Assembly (NCBI GenBank): GCA_905331475.1
Contig: CAJNYU010004460.1
Span: 1 to 64,000, forward strand
Length of the DNA stretch: 64,000 nt
DNA from: Rotaria socialis
Lineage: Eukaryota; Rotifera; Eurotatoria; Philodinida; Philodinidae
Direction of reading: 5' to 3'
Shown: positions 1 to 13,306 of the stretch, piece after piece
How positions within the stretch are numbered: the stretch's first letter is position 1
Layout: every line of letters begins with the position of its first letter
Program-made: the position numbers and the translations under genes
Notes under the pieces: generated by a model
The model's input: only the letters and a program-made list of their open reading frames with translations
What the model was told of the DNA's origin: nothing
The model's database searches: none

Positions 1-2737
1 ACTACTTGTATTCTCTGTCCATCTTGTTACCGATGTCATTTGCTTTACTGTAATTTATACATGTTCTTCTCTTTTGTTCTTTTGTTCTTTTCCTTTTTAT
101 TCCTTTCTTTTTTGTTTTTTCCCTTTGTTGCTTGTTACTTCCTATCTCTCCCGTCCCTTCATGTTTCCCTGTTTTTGTAAGCACTCCCGAGTGTGACAAT
201 AAAACGTGCATAAACCAAAAAAACTAAGCATTACTATATAATGAAATGCATCATGAAAAATTTTCTTTCTACCATGTATGACTCAACTAGTAAAGCGAAA
301 CACTATACAGCCGATAGTACATACATCTCGTAATAAAGTAATGTTTTCAACAAATGTTTTTCAATTGGAAAAAAAAGCGTATGCTGCATAAAAAGATATA
401 TCCCTTTATTCATCTATGCTACTAACACCAATATAGGTAAATACAAATAGGAATATCGAACCAAGGAAAAAGAAGTGACGAAAACAAAAATCACAATAAA
501 AGAAACGGAACTGTCTTTCTGCACATTGTTCGTAAATATTTTATCATCATTTGATAGATCTCGAAATTCTCTATCGAATGATACATCACTGAGCGTGGAT
601 CGAAGTTTTTCTATTGATCACATCAGACTCGTCATGAGCAACAACTGCATATTTTTTTCATCCATGTATAGTGGGTGTAAGATCATTTTATCGTTACCCA
701 GTCTTTTTCCTACATTTTTTAAAATCGTTTGATAGATCTCGAAATTCTCTATCGAATGATATATAAATGAGCGTGGACCGACATTATTATCTGAGTCTTT
801 CGCGAGAAGTATCATCATCGGTATTCACCTTTACTAGAACTTTTGTATGATATGCCGACGATGTCAAATTCAATTCAGTAGGTTTTCTCATATGTTGACA
901 TACCGTCAGAGAGAGCGTGAAAAGGGCTACAATCTGACGGGTAAATTAAAATAAGTAGTAACTATGATAACTGAAATATTTTATTAAAATGATGGGCTCC
1001 TCAAAGGAAATACAGTGGATTTTAGTGCAATATAAAAAGTAATGCAGATGATGTCTAGATTTAATATAATGATAAAATGTGGCTCAAAATGTCGATGTAG
1101 CGTCAAAACTAGCATAATGATGCGAAAGTACAACGATGACGAAGTGACCAATAAAGCATATAGTCTTTCGACTGCTTACCAAATATAAAACAAACAGAAT
1201 ATTGATCGTTTTGTTAAATTTCCACATTCAAGACTACTGATTTTATATGTTTTAGAAGAAAGGATTCGTTTTTCAATCAGACTCACCTGTTTATATATAC
1301 TTATATAATAGTTTCTATCTCAGCACTCTATTCTTTGTCCATTTTTTTCTCATGTCAAAGTGAAACGTTATGCAGTAAATTCCTTAGAAACAGCGAGACA
1401 CCAAAGAAGTTACCCATGGCATGAAAATCGGATCTTATCGCGATTATCATATGGAAAATAAGATTGGACAATTTTGAACCACAATCGAAATGCTTCGATC
1501 GGATCCTATGCTGGGCCCACGCGAAGGACAAATGTTGAGGGTGGGAGAGTTAATGTTGTTTTTCAAGAAAATCTTACAGAAAAAGCGTAAAATGTAAACG
1601 AAATCTGATATTTTCGCTAGAAAGAGCTGAAAAAATTTTGATTACTAGAAAGGCTTCCACCCCACCCACAGGTATATTCAAATTATAACTGGGTATTTCA
1701 TGGCACTGGCAGGTCCACCAGTTCGGCTCACCGGCTCGGGTCACTTCCCTTACAAAAATGTTTTCGGTTTTCCCCAGCAAAAATGAAACAGAAAAGAGTC
1801 GTACTGCTTCGAATATGCTTCCAAAACCATTTTTGACCAGGAATGCCACCCCCTTACTGATTTTCTGCATCCGCCGCTGTCCCATGTAATCCTACCTGAC
1901 GGGCCCTATCGTACACCGACTATTCTATATTCTTGATTTGATACAACACAATGGCAAGATCAGTCTATAGATTGGAAAATATTTTCTCTTTCGATCTCCA
2001 GTAGAAAATCTAAATGTGTCACAAGCTAGCCTATCTATTCGTTTTCATAGAATAAAAGCCAATGAAATCATTTCTAATATTACTAATATATTTTTGAAAT
2101 TTTATAGCAGAAAAGTCTATTCTAGAGATTTTTTGTGTATCATTTCAAATTTCATATAAAACTTGTATTAATCCTCCTCTTGATTATCAATCAATATTTT
2201 GATTTTCGACTACGATTACAGCATAATGAAAAAAAAATAACCTTAAAAAGTAAATGTTGGTCCTTATCGATGGTGTGTTCTAGAACGCTGGTATTGATAG
2301 ACTTCAATACTTTTATTTTCTACATCTAATCAAATCTCTATTTATCCTTGCGTAATTTCTTGGAAATACTGCCTAAGAAGTTTTTGAATCCAACTAATTT
2401 CTGGATGAAAACTTCGAATAAACGAGAGAGGAAGGTATAGCTGTGTTTATAGTTATTGATGATAAAGAATGTTAAAATTTATCTGACTCCTTTACATATT
2501 GACATAACATGTCCTTTTTATGTTTATCCTTGAAACCGATGTCTACATGCACATACGTTCTCTTTGTCCTATTTAAAAGTAAGAAGCGAAAGAAATGAAG
2601 AAAAGAAAAAGGCTAACCGCATTATATCACTCCTACAGCATCATTTCGTTTTCTTGTATTCATCATTGATTTGTGATAAAAGCAGCTTGCAAAGTATTTT
2701 TGCCAAAATAAATTTTAAATAGAAAACCAACAATCGA
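1..2737. other. gene-poor upstream region
   Basis: I see no supported gene here. The stretch is AT-rich with short spurious reading frames. It contains a roughly 50-bp direct repeat (551-600 and 729-778) and somewhat GC-richer patches around 1420-1560 and 1640-1910 that I cannot identify; a reading frame on the minus strand over the second patch has no recognisable motif. The last few hundred bases before 2738 should hold the innexin promoter. Confidence 0.5.
551..778. repeat. pair of ~50-bp direct repeats, 178 bp apart
   Basis: The block starting at 551 recurs at 729. The first 33 bases are identical (both begin TTGATAGATCTCGAAATTCT), followed by a short divergent stretch and a shared GAGCGTGGA. 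The spacing is 178 bp. No coding function is visible, and a short local duplication or a fragment of a dispersed repeat are both possible. Confidence 0.6.
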
Positions 2738-4595
2738 ATGGGTTCATTAATTAATGAGTTATTCAAATGGCCATTAGTTACACGTCTTCGAGCGTCAGAT
2801 AATGATGATGAACACGTTGATAGACTTAATCATCGTTATACAGTTGGCTTTATACTTTGTGGCGTATTCATAACATCAACCAAACCATTTGTTTCAAATC
2901 AAATATCGTGTTGGCTACCAGCCGAACTTAAACATGCGAGCTATACAAAATATGTAGAAAGATATTGTTGGATTGCTAATACATATTACATACATTCAAA
3001 TGTAACACCACCGCACTCCGATGAAGATAGAAGACAAGCTCAAATAGGTTTGTAAATATTTACTTTTGTTTTAATTTTTCGATTCGTAAATCCATTTTGA
3101 ATACATGAGCTCAAAACATTTGTAAATACCGTTGACTTTATTCATATCATTTTGCACAGCTTTTTATTGAGACCTTGTCTTACGCGTCGATCTAATGTCA
3201 AAATTTACATTTCGTACAATAAAAAAAAAGTATCATGTGGACATTTTATATCTGGTAGCAGCTTTAACGGTGCGAAGATGAAGCTTATAAATAGGTTCTT
3301 TGTTCAAAATAGAAACCTGAACCAAAGAAAAAAAGACTTGCCATTGCAATAACTCTATAACAGAGAAGATATCTCTGCTTGTTCTTAATGTCGCTGTGAT
3401 TAGCGAATTGAATTAAAACATAGTATCCTAAAAGTGAGAAGAAATTTTGTTATAAATTTATACTCTAATGTTAAACAACTGTTTAGTTTCGTCTCAGCTG
3501 ACTACTAGAGAAAATTTGTTTCTGCACTCCTTTACTCGAAAAGAGCAATAGAATTATTGATTAAGAAAATTTATATCAAGAGCAAATATGCAAGACTAAA
3601 AGAGAACGTTATTTGCTTTTACTTCAATGAAACATTCGACAGCATCTAATCGAAAGTTTTCAGCGATTAAAAAAATAGGCGAAAGTCTTCTTAAGTGTTG
3701 TTGATTCATCTATTTAAAATATTTTTTGTATAATAGTAAAAATTGATTTATCGTTTTCAAAGGCTATTATCAATGGGTGCCTATTCTACTATTATTGATG
3801 GCATTAGGATTCTATGCTCCTCGATTATTTTGGCGTTCATTCAATGCTCATTGTGGTATTGATATTCAAAATCTAGTTAAAAAAAGTCAAATTTCAACAA
3901 AAAATTCTACTGAAATGGCTTCGGGCATGCTCGAACATTATTGTCGAACATTTACATATCAACGTTCAAAATTTTCAATTCATATTCAAGCATACGTTCG
4001 TCGGAATAAACATCGTGGAAATTATTTATTTTCTCTATATTTCTTAACACGTTTTATGTATTTAATAAATTCTATTCTACAACTATACCTACTCAATGCT
4101 TTACTTGGTCATCGCGGTAACGCCTGGTTTCTTGATATTGACATAATAAAATCAATATTTCGCTATGGAAATCCTCTTCTTGATTCACCGTATTTTCCTC
4201 GTGTTACATTATGTGATGTACCTATACGTGAAATAGCTGAAATACATCGGTATACACTCCAATGTGTTTTACCGGTGAATATTTTAAATGAAAAAATTTT
4301 TTTAGCATTATCATTCTGGTTTAGTTATGTTATTCTTCATAATATCATAAGCTTTATTGTTTTAATTTTTCAACAACTTCAAAGTCAAAGAATTAACTAT
4401 GTCAAACGTTTGACAACATTGATCGAAAATAACAAACGAGATTATATTGAAAATTTTACTATAAATTATTTAACCTATGATGGAATTTTTCTACTACGTT
4501 TAATCAGCCACAATTCAAGTGAATTGCAAGCAATGGAAACTATTAAAACTATCTTTCAAAATTTTAAAATAACAGAAGAAAATAAAGTATTTTAA
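2738..4595 (+). CDS. innexin gap-junction protein
   Basis: Innexins form gap-junction channels and non-junctional hemichannels in the plasma membrane of invertebrates. Two exons, 2738-3047 and 3763-4595, joined by a 715-bp GT-AG intron in phase 1, give 380 residues, the usual innexin size. The splice creates the family signature YYQWVP at residues 105-110, just before the second membrane helix. The first extracellular loop carries cysteines at about 58 and 77 (SCWLPAEL and RYCW). The second loop carries a cysteine pair in FPRVTLCDVP and LQCVLPVN, followed by the typical NEKIF before the fourth helix. The N-terminus is short and cytoplasmic, as in the family. The C-terminal tail is short and rich in polar residues. 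The start at 2738 gives the normal innexin N-terminus. Orthology to a particular innexin subtype cannot be assigned by eye. Confidence 0.93.
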
Positions 4596-6203
4596 TAGAC
4601 TGTTATGTAAAGTTTTTTTCTTTCTTTCTTTTTTTGATGTTCTTTTGATAATAGTACAGCTAATAAAGTATACATCCGTTTTTGGAATGTTTGCATGGTA
4701 TAATAAGATAGCAATTTCCGATTTTGTCTAGATGCATATGTGAAGATTACAGGTGCGAGACTATTTCTCAAGTTGAGTACATCAGTTTATTATCGGAAAC
4801 CTAGAGGAGTAAGACAAAATGATGTTTTGGATTAGCATAAAAGACAATGTACATATATTGGCATGCGAAAAGTAATTTTCATACGGAAATTATGGCCTAA
4901 TACTATATATATATATATATATATATAACTAAATTATTAATAAAACTCAAAGTAGAACGGAAGAATTATGTATACTATTTAGTTCACTGGCATGTTATGA
5001 AACACGTTAAAATTCATTCTAGTAAATAAATCTACTTCAATATTTGAACAGAAAAATCAAAAACCTGAATGATATAGTAGGAATTTTTTTTGGAATTTTA
5101 TTCCGAATCAATTTCTGATTGAAATTATGTTACACATGAAATATTGTCATGGCAATAATATTCTCATAAAAGTTTGATTTTCACAATAACACTGATTTCT
5201 GATGATCTAATGCAATCAAGAGACAAAACTCGATCATTATCAATGATGGCAACATATGCTAGTATGAATTGTAATAACAATGAACATATCATCTAGACAT
5301 TGATTGTTGTAAAACTCTTCAAGCTTTCTCTCTCTCTTCTTTTTTTACGATGATTACGCATTTCATAAACAAAAGCAAAGAGAGAAAACAATAAACGATT
5401 TTCATCTCGATGAAGTATACGGTGCAGACTCATCCGAAGCAAAAGACAAAGTCAAATTTTGTTTTATCATTAATTTCTCAGTGACTATGTAGTAAAAGAT
5501 CTATTCGATAAGATCTTATTTTTATTCGAATAAAAAAAAAGAATCCACTTGAATAGATACGTGTCTAGATTATTAATGAAAATTCCGCTTATTTTACAGG
5601 ACGATGTTAATCATATCCTATTTTAATGTAACAATCAAGAAAATAAAACTTTAATACCAAATATTTTTCTTTCTTTTTTTCTCGCCAAGGAGAATCATAA
5701 ACAACATATTGAGAAGGAAAAAAAGATGAAGCATGATAAATAATAGATGACGAGTAGAAATACATGAAGCAAAAAAACATATTTATATATATGAATTTGA
5801 ACAGATGATCGCTACTTGCAGTCCAATAGAAACTTTCCCTAAGCGCATATTCGATGAAGAAGAAAAAACCCGGTTTTATTTAATAACATTTTTTTAAGAA
5901 GAGAAAAAGAAAGAGAAATGATCAATTTTCTTTTCTTCCTTCCTTCTGTTCAGTGGACACTTCTTTTCTTTTCTTTTCTTTCTTGTTCATCATATTCACT
6001 TCTTACTGGGACACATACACTCATACATATATAATATACACACATCGCACGGTTGGTTCCGTATACTAAGAGACAAACGGGAGTATCATTTTTTTCCGAT
6101 TGAAGACGATATTGCATCACATACATATTCAGGATAATGATGACGGTAATTTATTATGCTTCTCTATATATTGAAGATTGTTTAAATTGAACACGACATA
6201 CAC
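4596..6203. other. intergenic region with TA and CT tracts
   Basis: No gene seen. The stretch separates the innexin from the neuroligin-like gene. It holds a TA microsatellite at 4904-4927 and pyrimidine-rich tracts around 5325-5345 and 5930-6000. The last few hundred bases should contain the promoter of the downstream gene, but no element can be identified with certainty. Confidence 0.5.
4904..4927. repeat. TA microsatellite
   Basis: Uninterrupted TA dinucleotide run of about 24 bases in intergenic DNA. Confidence 0.9.
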
Positions 6204-9200
6204 ATGTTCTACTCACTGATCATTTTGGTCTATTATCATCATACCCTGCTGTTACATGCAACATCAGCTTCATCATTATTATTCACGCTTAATAATGTTC
6301 GATATTCTTTATCTGATCGTGTTTTAACGATACCCAAATTAGGCGCTTTACGCGGTATACATATCGATTACGATAATGAATATTATAAAAAATATAATCT
6401 TATTAATGTGGAAGCATTTCTGGGCATACAATATGGCTTATACAATGGACGATTTGAACCATCAAAAGAACGATTCGATTTACATCAATATACAAGGGTA
6501 AATAAACAAATTGAATTTGGACCCGCTTGTTCACAATATATATGGAAAAATGAAAGCGAATTAAGTCGAATACGTACAAGAAAATTTGCTCAAGAATATT
6601 ATCCGAAATTATTAAAATATATTATAAAACAAAATGAAGAACAGTGTCTTTATATGAATATTTATCAACCACAAATAAAAAATTTTAAAGGTAAAAATAA
6701 AACAGAACTTGATTCGGTTTATTGATAATTAATCTACTGTATCATCACTGAGATAAACAGTTCTTACTCTATTAGACAATGGTTATATTGTCTAATGAGG
6801 TGAAATAAATTTTGTGTTCAATGATCAATAGTCCCGACAACTCATCGAGCAGTAATATGTATATATACGTATGAGATCGCCATGCACACTAACCAGACCT
6901 ACTGAAGAACGATGACATTGTTGACACACGTTAGAATTTTGTTTTCTTTTTCTGTATGCATATTTAATGATACAGTTACATTACGAAGAACAGCTTGATC
7001 ACAAACATATTGATGATAGTGTTGACATGAGAGAAAGATCGTGCTAATCCCGTCAGGTATTCAACTCAAAAAATAAAGTACAATAGAAAGATATTCAATC
7101 TCTATTGATGACAAGCAGAATATTAAATATACGAACATTTAATCTCGTGGAAATTTATATGAAATTTCTTTGTCTTGTTTTTGTAATTTTTAGAACGTCT
7201 TCCAGTACTACTGTTTATTCATGGGGACGGCTATGATATGAGTACAGGTGCAGCATTTGATGGAGCTATATTTGCTAGTTATACAAAAACGATTGTTGTT
7301 ACAATTAACTATCGACTCGGTCCATTTGGTAGGTAGAACAACAAAAAAAAAACGAAAAGAACTTCCTGATCAAAGTCTCATTTTCTCCATGGATGAATAA
7401 CAATTTAGCTTAGTGATAGTGAGCTTGATCAAGGTTCTATTCTTTCCTGTTTATGTTCATCTGATTAGTGATTGCCATTTCCGCTCTACAACATTCTAGA
7501 CTAGTCTTGTTCAGCGGGTGGCAATTATAGTTAATCAATTCACATTTGTCCCTCACCATGTGAAGAGTGTCTAATATTTTTTCAGTCTATTAGAAACAGT
7601 TATTCAACTGGATGAACGAATACGTCTATGACGACTGAAGAAGAAAGATTTACTTGAGAATCAAATGTAAATGAGAATCTATTAAATTTATACGCATACA
7701 TGTCCTATATCGTTCTTCGCTCGAGTTTTTTTCTTCAAAGCTACTATTTTAAATGACGTATTTGTTTATTTTAATAAGCGAAATTAAAACAATTTTTTAA
7801 TTGAATATGAACATTCTATGATGTAACTTCATATGTGTGTCATCATAATTTTCCTATATACGCTTCCGATACATATGTTTATATATAAAGTCATCAGAGA
7901 TTAATGAAGAAGGATAATCGAATATGAGCTTAAGGCAAAAAGATTCATTAATCAAAATTATTCTGGCTTTTTTTCTCCTTCTGCTGTTGCAAAATCAGGA
8001 CAGTTGGCAAACTAACACATTCATCATCTATACTTGTAATCAAACAATCGAAAGGCCGAAAGAAAAAAATATTAGTATTTGCCTAGAACAACATTCAATT
8101 ACGGGTAGCTTATAATATTCAACACAAAAAAAATCAATCAGGATTTTTATTATGATCAACTTTGGAAAAATATAGCGTGACTTCACATTTAACAAAAAAA
8201 ATTTCTTTGCAGGCAAAATAAGCTAATAATTATCATCAATTATGATTACTTCTATTCACACACTAAAAGATGAAAAATACATAACAAATCCTATTTCATT
8301 GCGATGCTCTACTTGACAAGAAGACGATAAGAATGTTTACATGCCCGCCATCACTATTTTCATGTTGATCTGTTAACTGGTCACAGCAGTTGTTCACACA
8401 CTCGGATAGATGGAAAAGAAAAGAAATGAACTTGTTTGATGCTTTAACTGATCTTCTTCTGGTTTTGTAAATATACTTGAAATTTGATCTTTTTAATATA
8501 TACGATTGATGTTCATCAATTAAATATTCTAAAACGATTATAATCTATTTTTCTTTCCTTTTGTCAATAGGATTTCTTTATATATCACGTGAAAACAAAG
8601 GTGATTATGCATTGCAAGATATATATACAGCTTTGCATTGGCTAAAAAACTATGTGACAAATTTCAATGGTGATCCGGATAGAATTACTCTCTATGGAAC
8701 AGGATCAGGGGCTGTATTGGCTAGTCTGGTTGTTATGCTTGAAACTGTTAATGGTTTGTATATTTGTTTTAAAGCTTTAAAACCAAGGATTTTTCACGAT
8801 TATCATTGATAAAAAGAAAGAAAGGCAATGTAAAGAAATTGTGTAGGCAATTATGAGCAGCATAAGGTGATATTATCTAGAAGAAGCAATTGTGAGGCGT
8901 CAGCTATTTGAAATTTAAGAAAACATTTGTTTTTCTTCCCATGGTCAAGTCCAACCTATCGAATGATCTGTAAAAATTGAAGTACATAAACATTCGCCTG
9001 TGCCAAAAGTATCCAGCGGCAATAAAATTGATTACTATCAAATTTTGTCACTAGAGAAAATGATAGATTTCAATATTCGGCAGAGTTGTGCAATTGATGC
9101 ATTCTTTTATTTGAAATTCGTAGATGCTCTTTCAGTGAATGAGATTGTAACGTTTCCAACTAATATTTATAGAAAAGTCAAAAATGTCAGCGACTAAAAT

Positions 9201-11398
9201 ACCTATGATCGACTTTTTAAACGGAGAAAGATTTCACGTGAATTCTGACCTACTTTTTTGTTTTCTGTGTTACTGCTTTTGAATTATATTCAACTGTGAA
9301 AACATAATCAGTTCGTTGTTTGAATCGATCATCTATTTTGTTATCATTAATTGAGATTAACTTTCAGGTGGGACCGGAATAGTAAAACGACGAAAACCAC
9401 TTGTTCATCGTCTTATTTTAAACGAACAAACATTTCTATCACCATATATGACATCAACATTCGAAGAGGTTTCTTCACACCAATCAAATATTCTTTCCTA
9501 TCTATCGTGTTCAACAACACAATGTCTTCGTAATCAAAGTTTAATAACAACAAATGATTTTCTACAATTAAAAACTTATTCAAATGATAATCGATATATG
9601 AATTATATTTGTCCACTTGAAAATCCATTTCCATTTTATCCAGTATCCTTCAATAATGATAATCATTTAAATTCATTACGATTTAAATTTTTTCAACAAG
9701 CTCATTTACTTCTACCAGAAAATCTTCAAATACTTATAACAACATCCTCGTCAATCATACGACCAAAATTGCCATTACAAATCGATATGAAAAATTCAAT
9801 TACGAATAATATTATCGAATATTTATTTAATTATGCTTATATTAAATGGAATAAAACATCAAATCAGTTCGATTTCGATGAACAATCATTGAGTTATCAT
9901 CAGCAAATAATTGCACCCGTACTTCAATACGCTAAATACATATCAAATCAAAGAAAAATCTATGCTTTAGAAAGACTTTCAAATAAATATGATTCGGAAT
10001 TACCGTTTACATTCGGATATGTTTTAGCACCGTCCATGAGTGTTTATAATGATACATATTCAAGTGCCACTGAAAACGATAAAATCGAAAGTATGCATAT
10101 GATGGATTTATTTGCTAATTTAATACACAATGGGTGAGTTGATTAGATTTTTTAAGTAAAGAACACAAGAGACGACTTTATTTTAATTCATCATTAGCGA
10201 TATCAACATTAAATCACCATATTGTAAACGAATTGAATGTGAAACCAATGAAAAATGGAATTCGATTTTGCCAGAATTGAATTTTATTCTTTTGAAAGGT
10301 GAGTTAATAGTCATGTTTTTCTAGCTTTTGTCAAGCGGAAATATTACAATAATAGAAAATATTTGTTCAAGAGAATATTAGTTCGCTGGTGTCGATAATA
10401 ATCACGGTTCATATTGAATGAGCGTCAGCGGAATCCTTTCGAGATTAAAATGTGAAACACGATAAATTTGCTTTTTTAATACGTATCTTTCAGTGTCTAC
10501 AGGAAAAAAGGGATTTGCAAACTCGTTTTCAGATCTTGTTTCACAATATTTTGATAAAAACTCAGCACTGCAACATTTTAAATATTTCTTCCATTGCTGA
10601 ACCAATAGGAAAAATGTTAAATTCCATACGAGTGCTCTACAGTTGATTTTTCAAGTCTATTGTCAACATCAGTGAACTAGCACTTTCACATTATCGAATA
10701 TCTTCATACCAATAAAATGAACGTACACACACCCTCCTTAGGATTTACGTAGTCTCAACTGAGAAATGATCGCTCAGAGAAAAGAACATGTTTTTCTTTA
10801 AAACTATTTAGACGGTAAATTGAGTCAACAATCAGGTCATCATGCGCATGTTCATTATCTATTTAACAATCTTATATCTAACCTATTCAATCAACCATTA
10901 CATATCGATCTCTTAAATGCATGGAAAAGTCTATATGAAATATCACATAAATCGAATACGTCCATCTATAATTCTACAATAAATCGATCGCTATTAAAAA
11001 CAAAATCGATTCATTTTAAAATAAAACATCCGAAACATATATTCATATTAACATTAAGTATTCTTATTCTTTTAATGATAAACTTTTTCATGTGCATCCT
11101 ATTCTCACGACGTGGACATGGCTGTCGAAAACGTGAATATAATTGTCTTAATGGACATGCACAATTAAATATTGAAAAACGTCAACATAATGGTGAATCA
11201 TCACCATCGAGTACGAATAGTAATGGGACTATGACACAACAATTAATTGTTAACACACACTACACGAAAACAGATAGTAATCCTTGCAATACACCATCTG
11301 TTGACACTTTACATCCAATAAATATAACCAAAAAGAACGCTATCTTGCGAAATGCATCAATAAAAAAAACTTCATCATTACCCGAAGCAATTGTATAG
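6204..11398 (+). CDS. neuroligin-like cholinesterase-domain adhesion protein
   Basis: This is a single-pass membrane protein with an extracellular alpha/beta-hydrolase fold that has lost esterase chemistry, as in neuroligins, gliotactin and neurotactin, which act in cell adhesion. Six exons (6204-6690, 7194-7328, 8571-8753, 9368-10133, 10198-10298, 10812-11398) keep phase and give 752 residues. A signal peptide covers about 1-22. Family motifs follow in order: ALRGIHI, VEAFLGIQYG, EEQCLYMNIYQP, LLFIHGDGY, VTINYRLGPF and NFNGDPDRITLYG. At the nucleophile elbow the sequence is GTGSG (250-254), so glycine stands where active enzymes have serine, as in neuroligins. A membrane helix lies at about 634-655, followed by a cytoplasmic tail of nearly 100 residues ending EAIV, which is not a clear PDZ ligand. 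The gene converges on the first eIF5 copy, with stop codons 130 bp apart. The exact subfamily is uncertain. Confidence 0.88.
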
Positions 11399-11528
11399 TA
11401 TTCTTTTTCGATTTTTTGTTCTTCTTCTTAATTTTTATTTGTTTATTTCTTGAATAAATAAATTGTTTCAAACAGTGAGAAAAACAATATAGAAGGAGAG
11501 AATAAAAGATTAATCAGCGCAAAAAATG

Positions 11529-13306
11529 TTAGATATTTTCGGTATCAATTATTTCGCCATTGCCTTTAACAGGAGGCTTATTCACTGTATGTGTAAAACT
11601 GATCTATAATAAAAAAGTCAATTGTTGTCAAAGAAAAAACATGAATTAATTTTCGTCTTACTTGTGGTTCAGGTAATTTATTATCGTCATCATCATCTTC
11701 CTCATCGCTCGATTCTTCAGCTGTACGTAACCATTGAACGAACTCGTTGGCCATTTCACGAATTTCTTTAGCTGTATTTTTATCTGTGAAGCGTTTCGAA
11801 GCTTTTTCGTGCCATGTATAAAATGTATCTTCTTCGATAATGTCTTCGTCGTAAAATTTCAATAGAATCTTTGACATCGTTTTCTTATTGAAGATCTTTT
11901 TACGAATTTCTTCATGTTCACCGATCAACGCTTCAATGGCATGTAGCAAATATTTCTGCCCTTTGGCATTTTTTGTACATAACTAATGATTAAAAAAAAT
12001 GTTTCTATGTTACAGTAGAAGAATTCGATTATTTACTTTGGTGAACAAAAGTTTATAATCATCAATATCTTTCAGGATATTTTCAGTAAAAACACATTGT
12101 CCGACAATAAACGGAGCTTGTTCCATGATTTCTAAACGTTCGGCTTCAGCAAGAAGGTCCCTTACTGTTTCTATATCATTTAGTTTTTGATCTGTTTTCT
12201 TTTTCTAAAATAAAAAAAAAACTAATTAGAATCAATGAAAAATTATGTTAAAGTCAGTTTACTTCAACAAGACGACCATATTGATCACAACGTTCAGCTA
12301 ATTGTTTATCAAGATCACTATCATCACTCCAATCATCATCGATTGGACTGCTACTATCATCCCCACTATCTGTCGATGTTGATATGCCATTCTACAAGAA
12401 TGGCAAATTATAAAAATTATTTTCATAAGTTCAGAAATTTCTTACAGCTTCTCCAATAGATTCAGTAGCGTTTACTGGATCGATATGTTTCTTACTTTTT
12501 GATCGATTTGTCTTTTTTATTCCTGATGATGCTTCACCTTTCGCTTTCTGAATTAAAAACAAATTAGTCAGGAAAAAACTATTATTTTGTGTACATACAG
12601 CATTTAATAAATGCTTTGCAATATATTGTGTTAATCTATCTGCTTTCCTGTCCATTGTACGTGAATGACCGCATGCATTACAGCTTTGATGAACTGCAAC
12701 ATCACCTTGCTGATCTTTATTAACACTCTAGAAAAGAATATTCCATGTGATATCTTACAACATGAGCAGGGTCAACCGTTTTTATCTCAGCCCGTCGCAA
12801 GACTATCTCCCAACTCTCTATCAAAGAAGTTGCACTCAACTTGTGTTAGTTCTCATCGTTCTGTCGTATTTCGTTTGATTATAAAAATGTGAAGCATACT
12901 AATTTCGTTTCGGGATTGTCACATTTTGAACAGATCACATATCGATCAATAAAATCATAAATAAAGTTTTGTAATTTTTCACAATCATGTGTTCCATTAA
13001 CAAAATATCGATCTTGTTTTTTATTCTGTTTTACTGGTGCGCTTAATTTATAACAAATAAATTGGGCCAGGTCTGATAATCAAAAAGAAGAATGTTATTT
13101 TCGTTTTATCAAAAAGCAAAGAAAAAATTTTTCGTTGTTTTTCTCTTACAAATTGGTGGACGGTAGACGTCCTTGGCAATGGCGGATAGATTGATCAGAA
13201 TAGTTTTCATACAATTTCGTCTATATTCAACTTCAACTACAAGTCTATGCATTGTATAACGATCGAATGGGTCGAGTTTTCGACGATCAATATTTATCAT
13301 GGTCAT
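11529..13306 (-). CDS. eukaryotic translation initiation factor 5, divergent copy
   Basis: eIF5 is the GTPase-activating protein for eIF2 in the 43S/48S initiation complex. Eight exons, in coding order 13150-13306, 12900-13072, 12599-12727, 12446-12547, 12263-12391, 12037-12204, 11662-11982 and 11529-11603, give an intact 417-residue frame. The GAP-domain arginine finger (Arg16, matching human Arg15) and Lys34 are kept, but the surrounding core is altered: FDRYTMHRL replaces FYRYKMPKL and VYRPPI replaces LNRPPT. Both zinc-binding CxxC pairs remain (100/103 and 126/129). Relative to its neighbour, the linker lacks a stretch of about 18 residues before DLDKQLAE and the C-terminus is shortened in frame. 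The last three coding exons are nearly or fully identical to the second copy. An intact frame with a divergent N-terminal half suggests a functional but specialised paralogue; slow decay is the alternative. Confidence 0.85.
11585..12302. repeat. 718-bp block identical to 15293-16010
   Basis: Every splice boundary in this block sits exactly 3708 bp before its counterpart, with no indel, and I found no substitution on reading both copies. The block covers the start of exon 5 as written on the plus strand, exons 6 and 7, three introns and the start of exon 8. Similarity falls sharply on both sides. Recent gene conversion between the two eIF5 genes, or an assembly artefact, would produce this. 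Confidence 0.85.
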
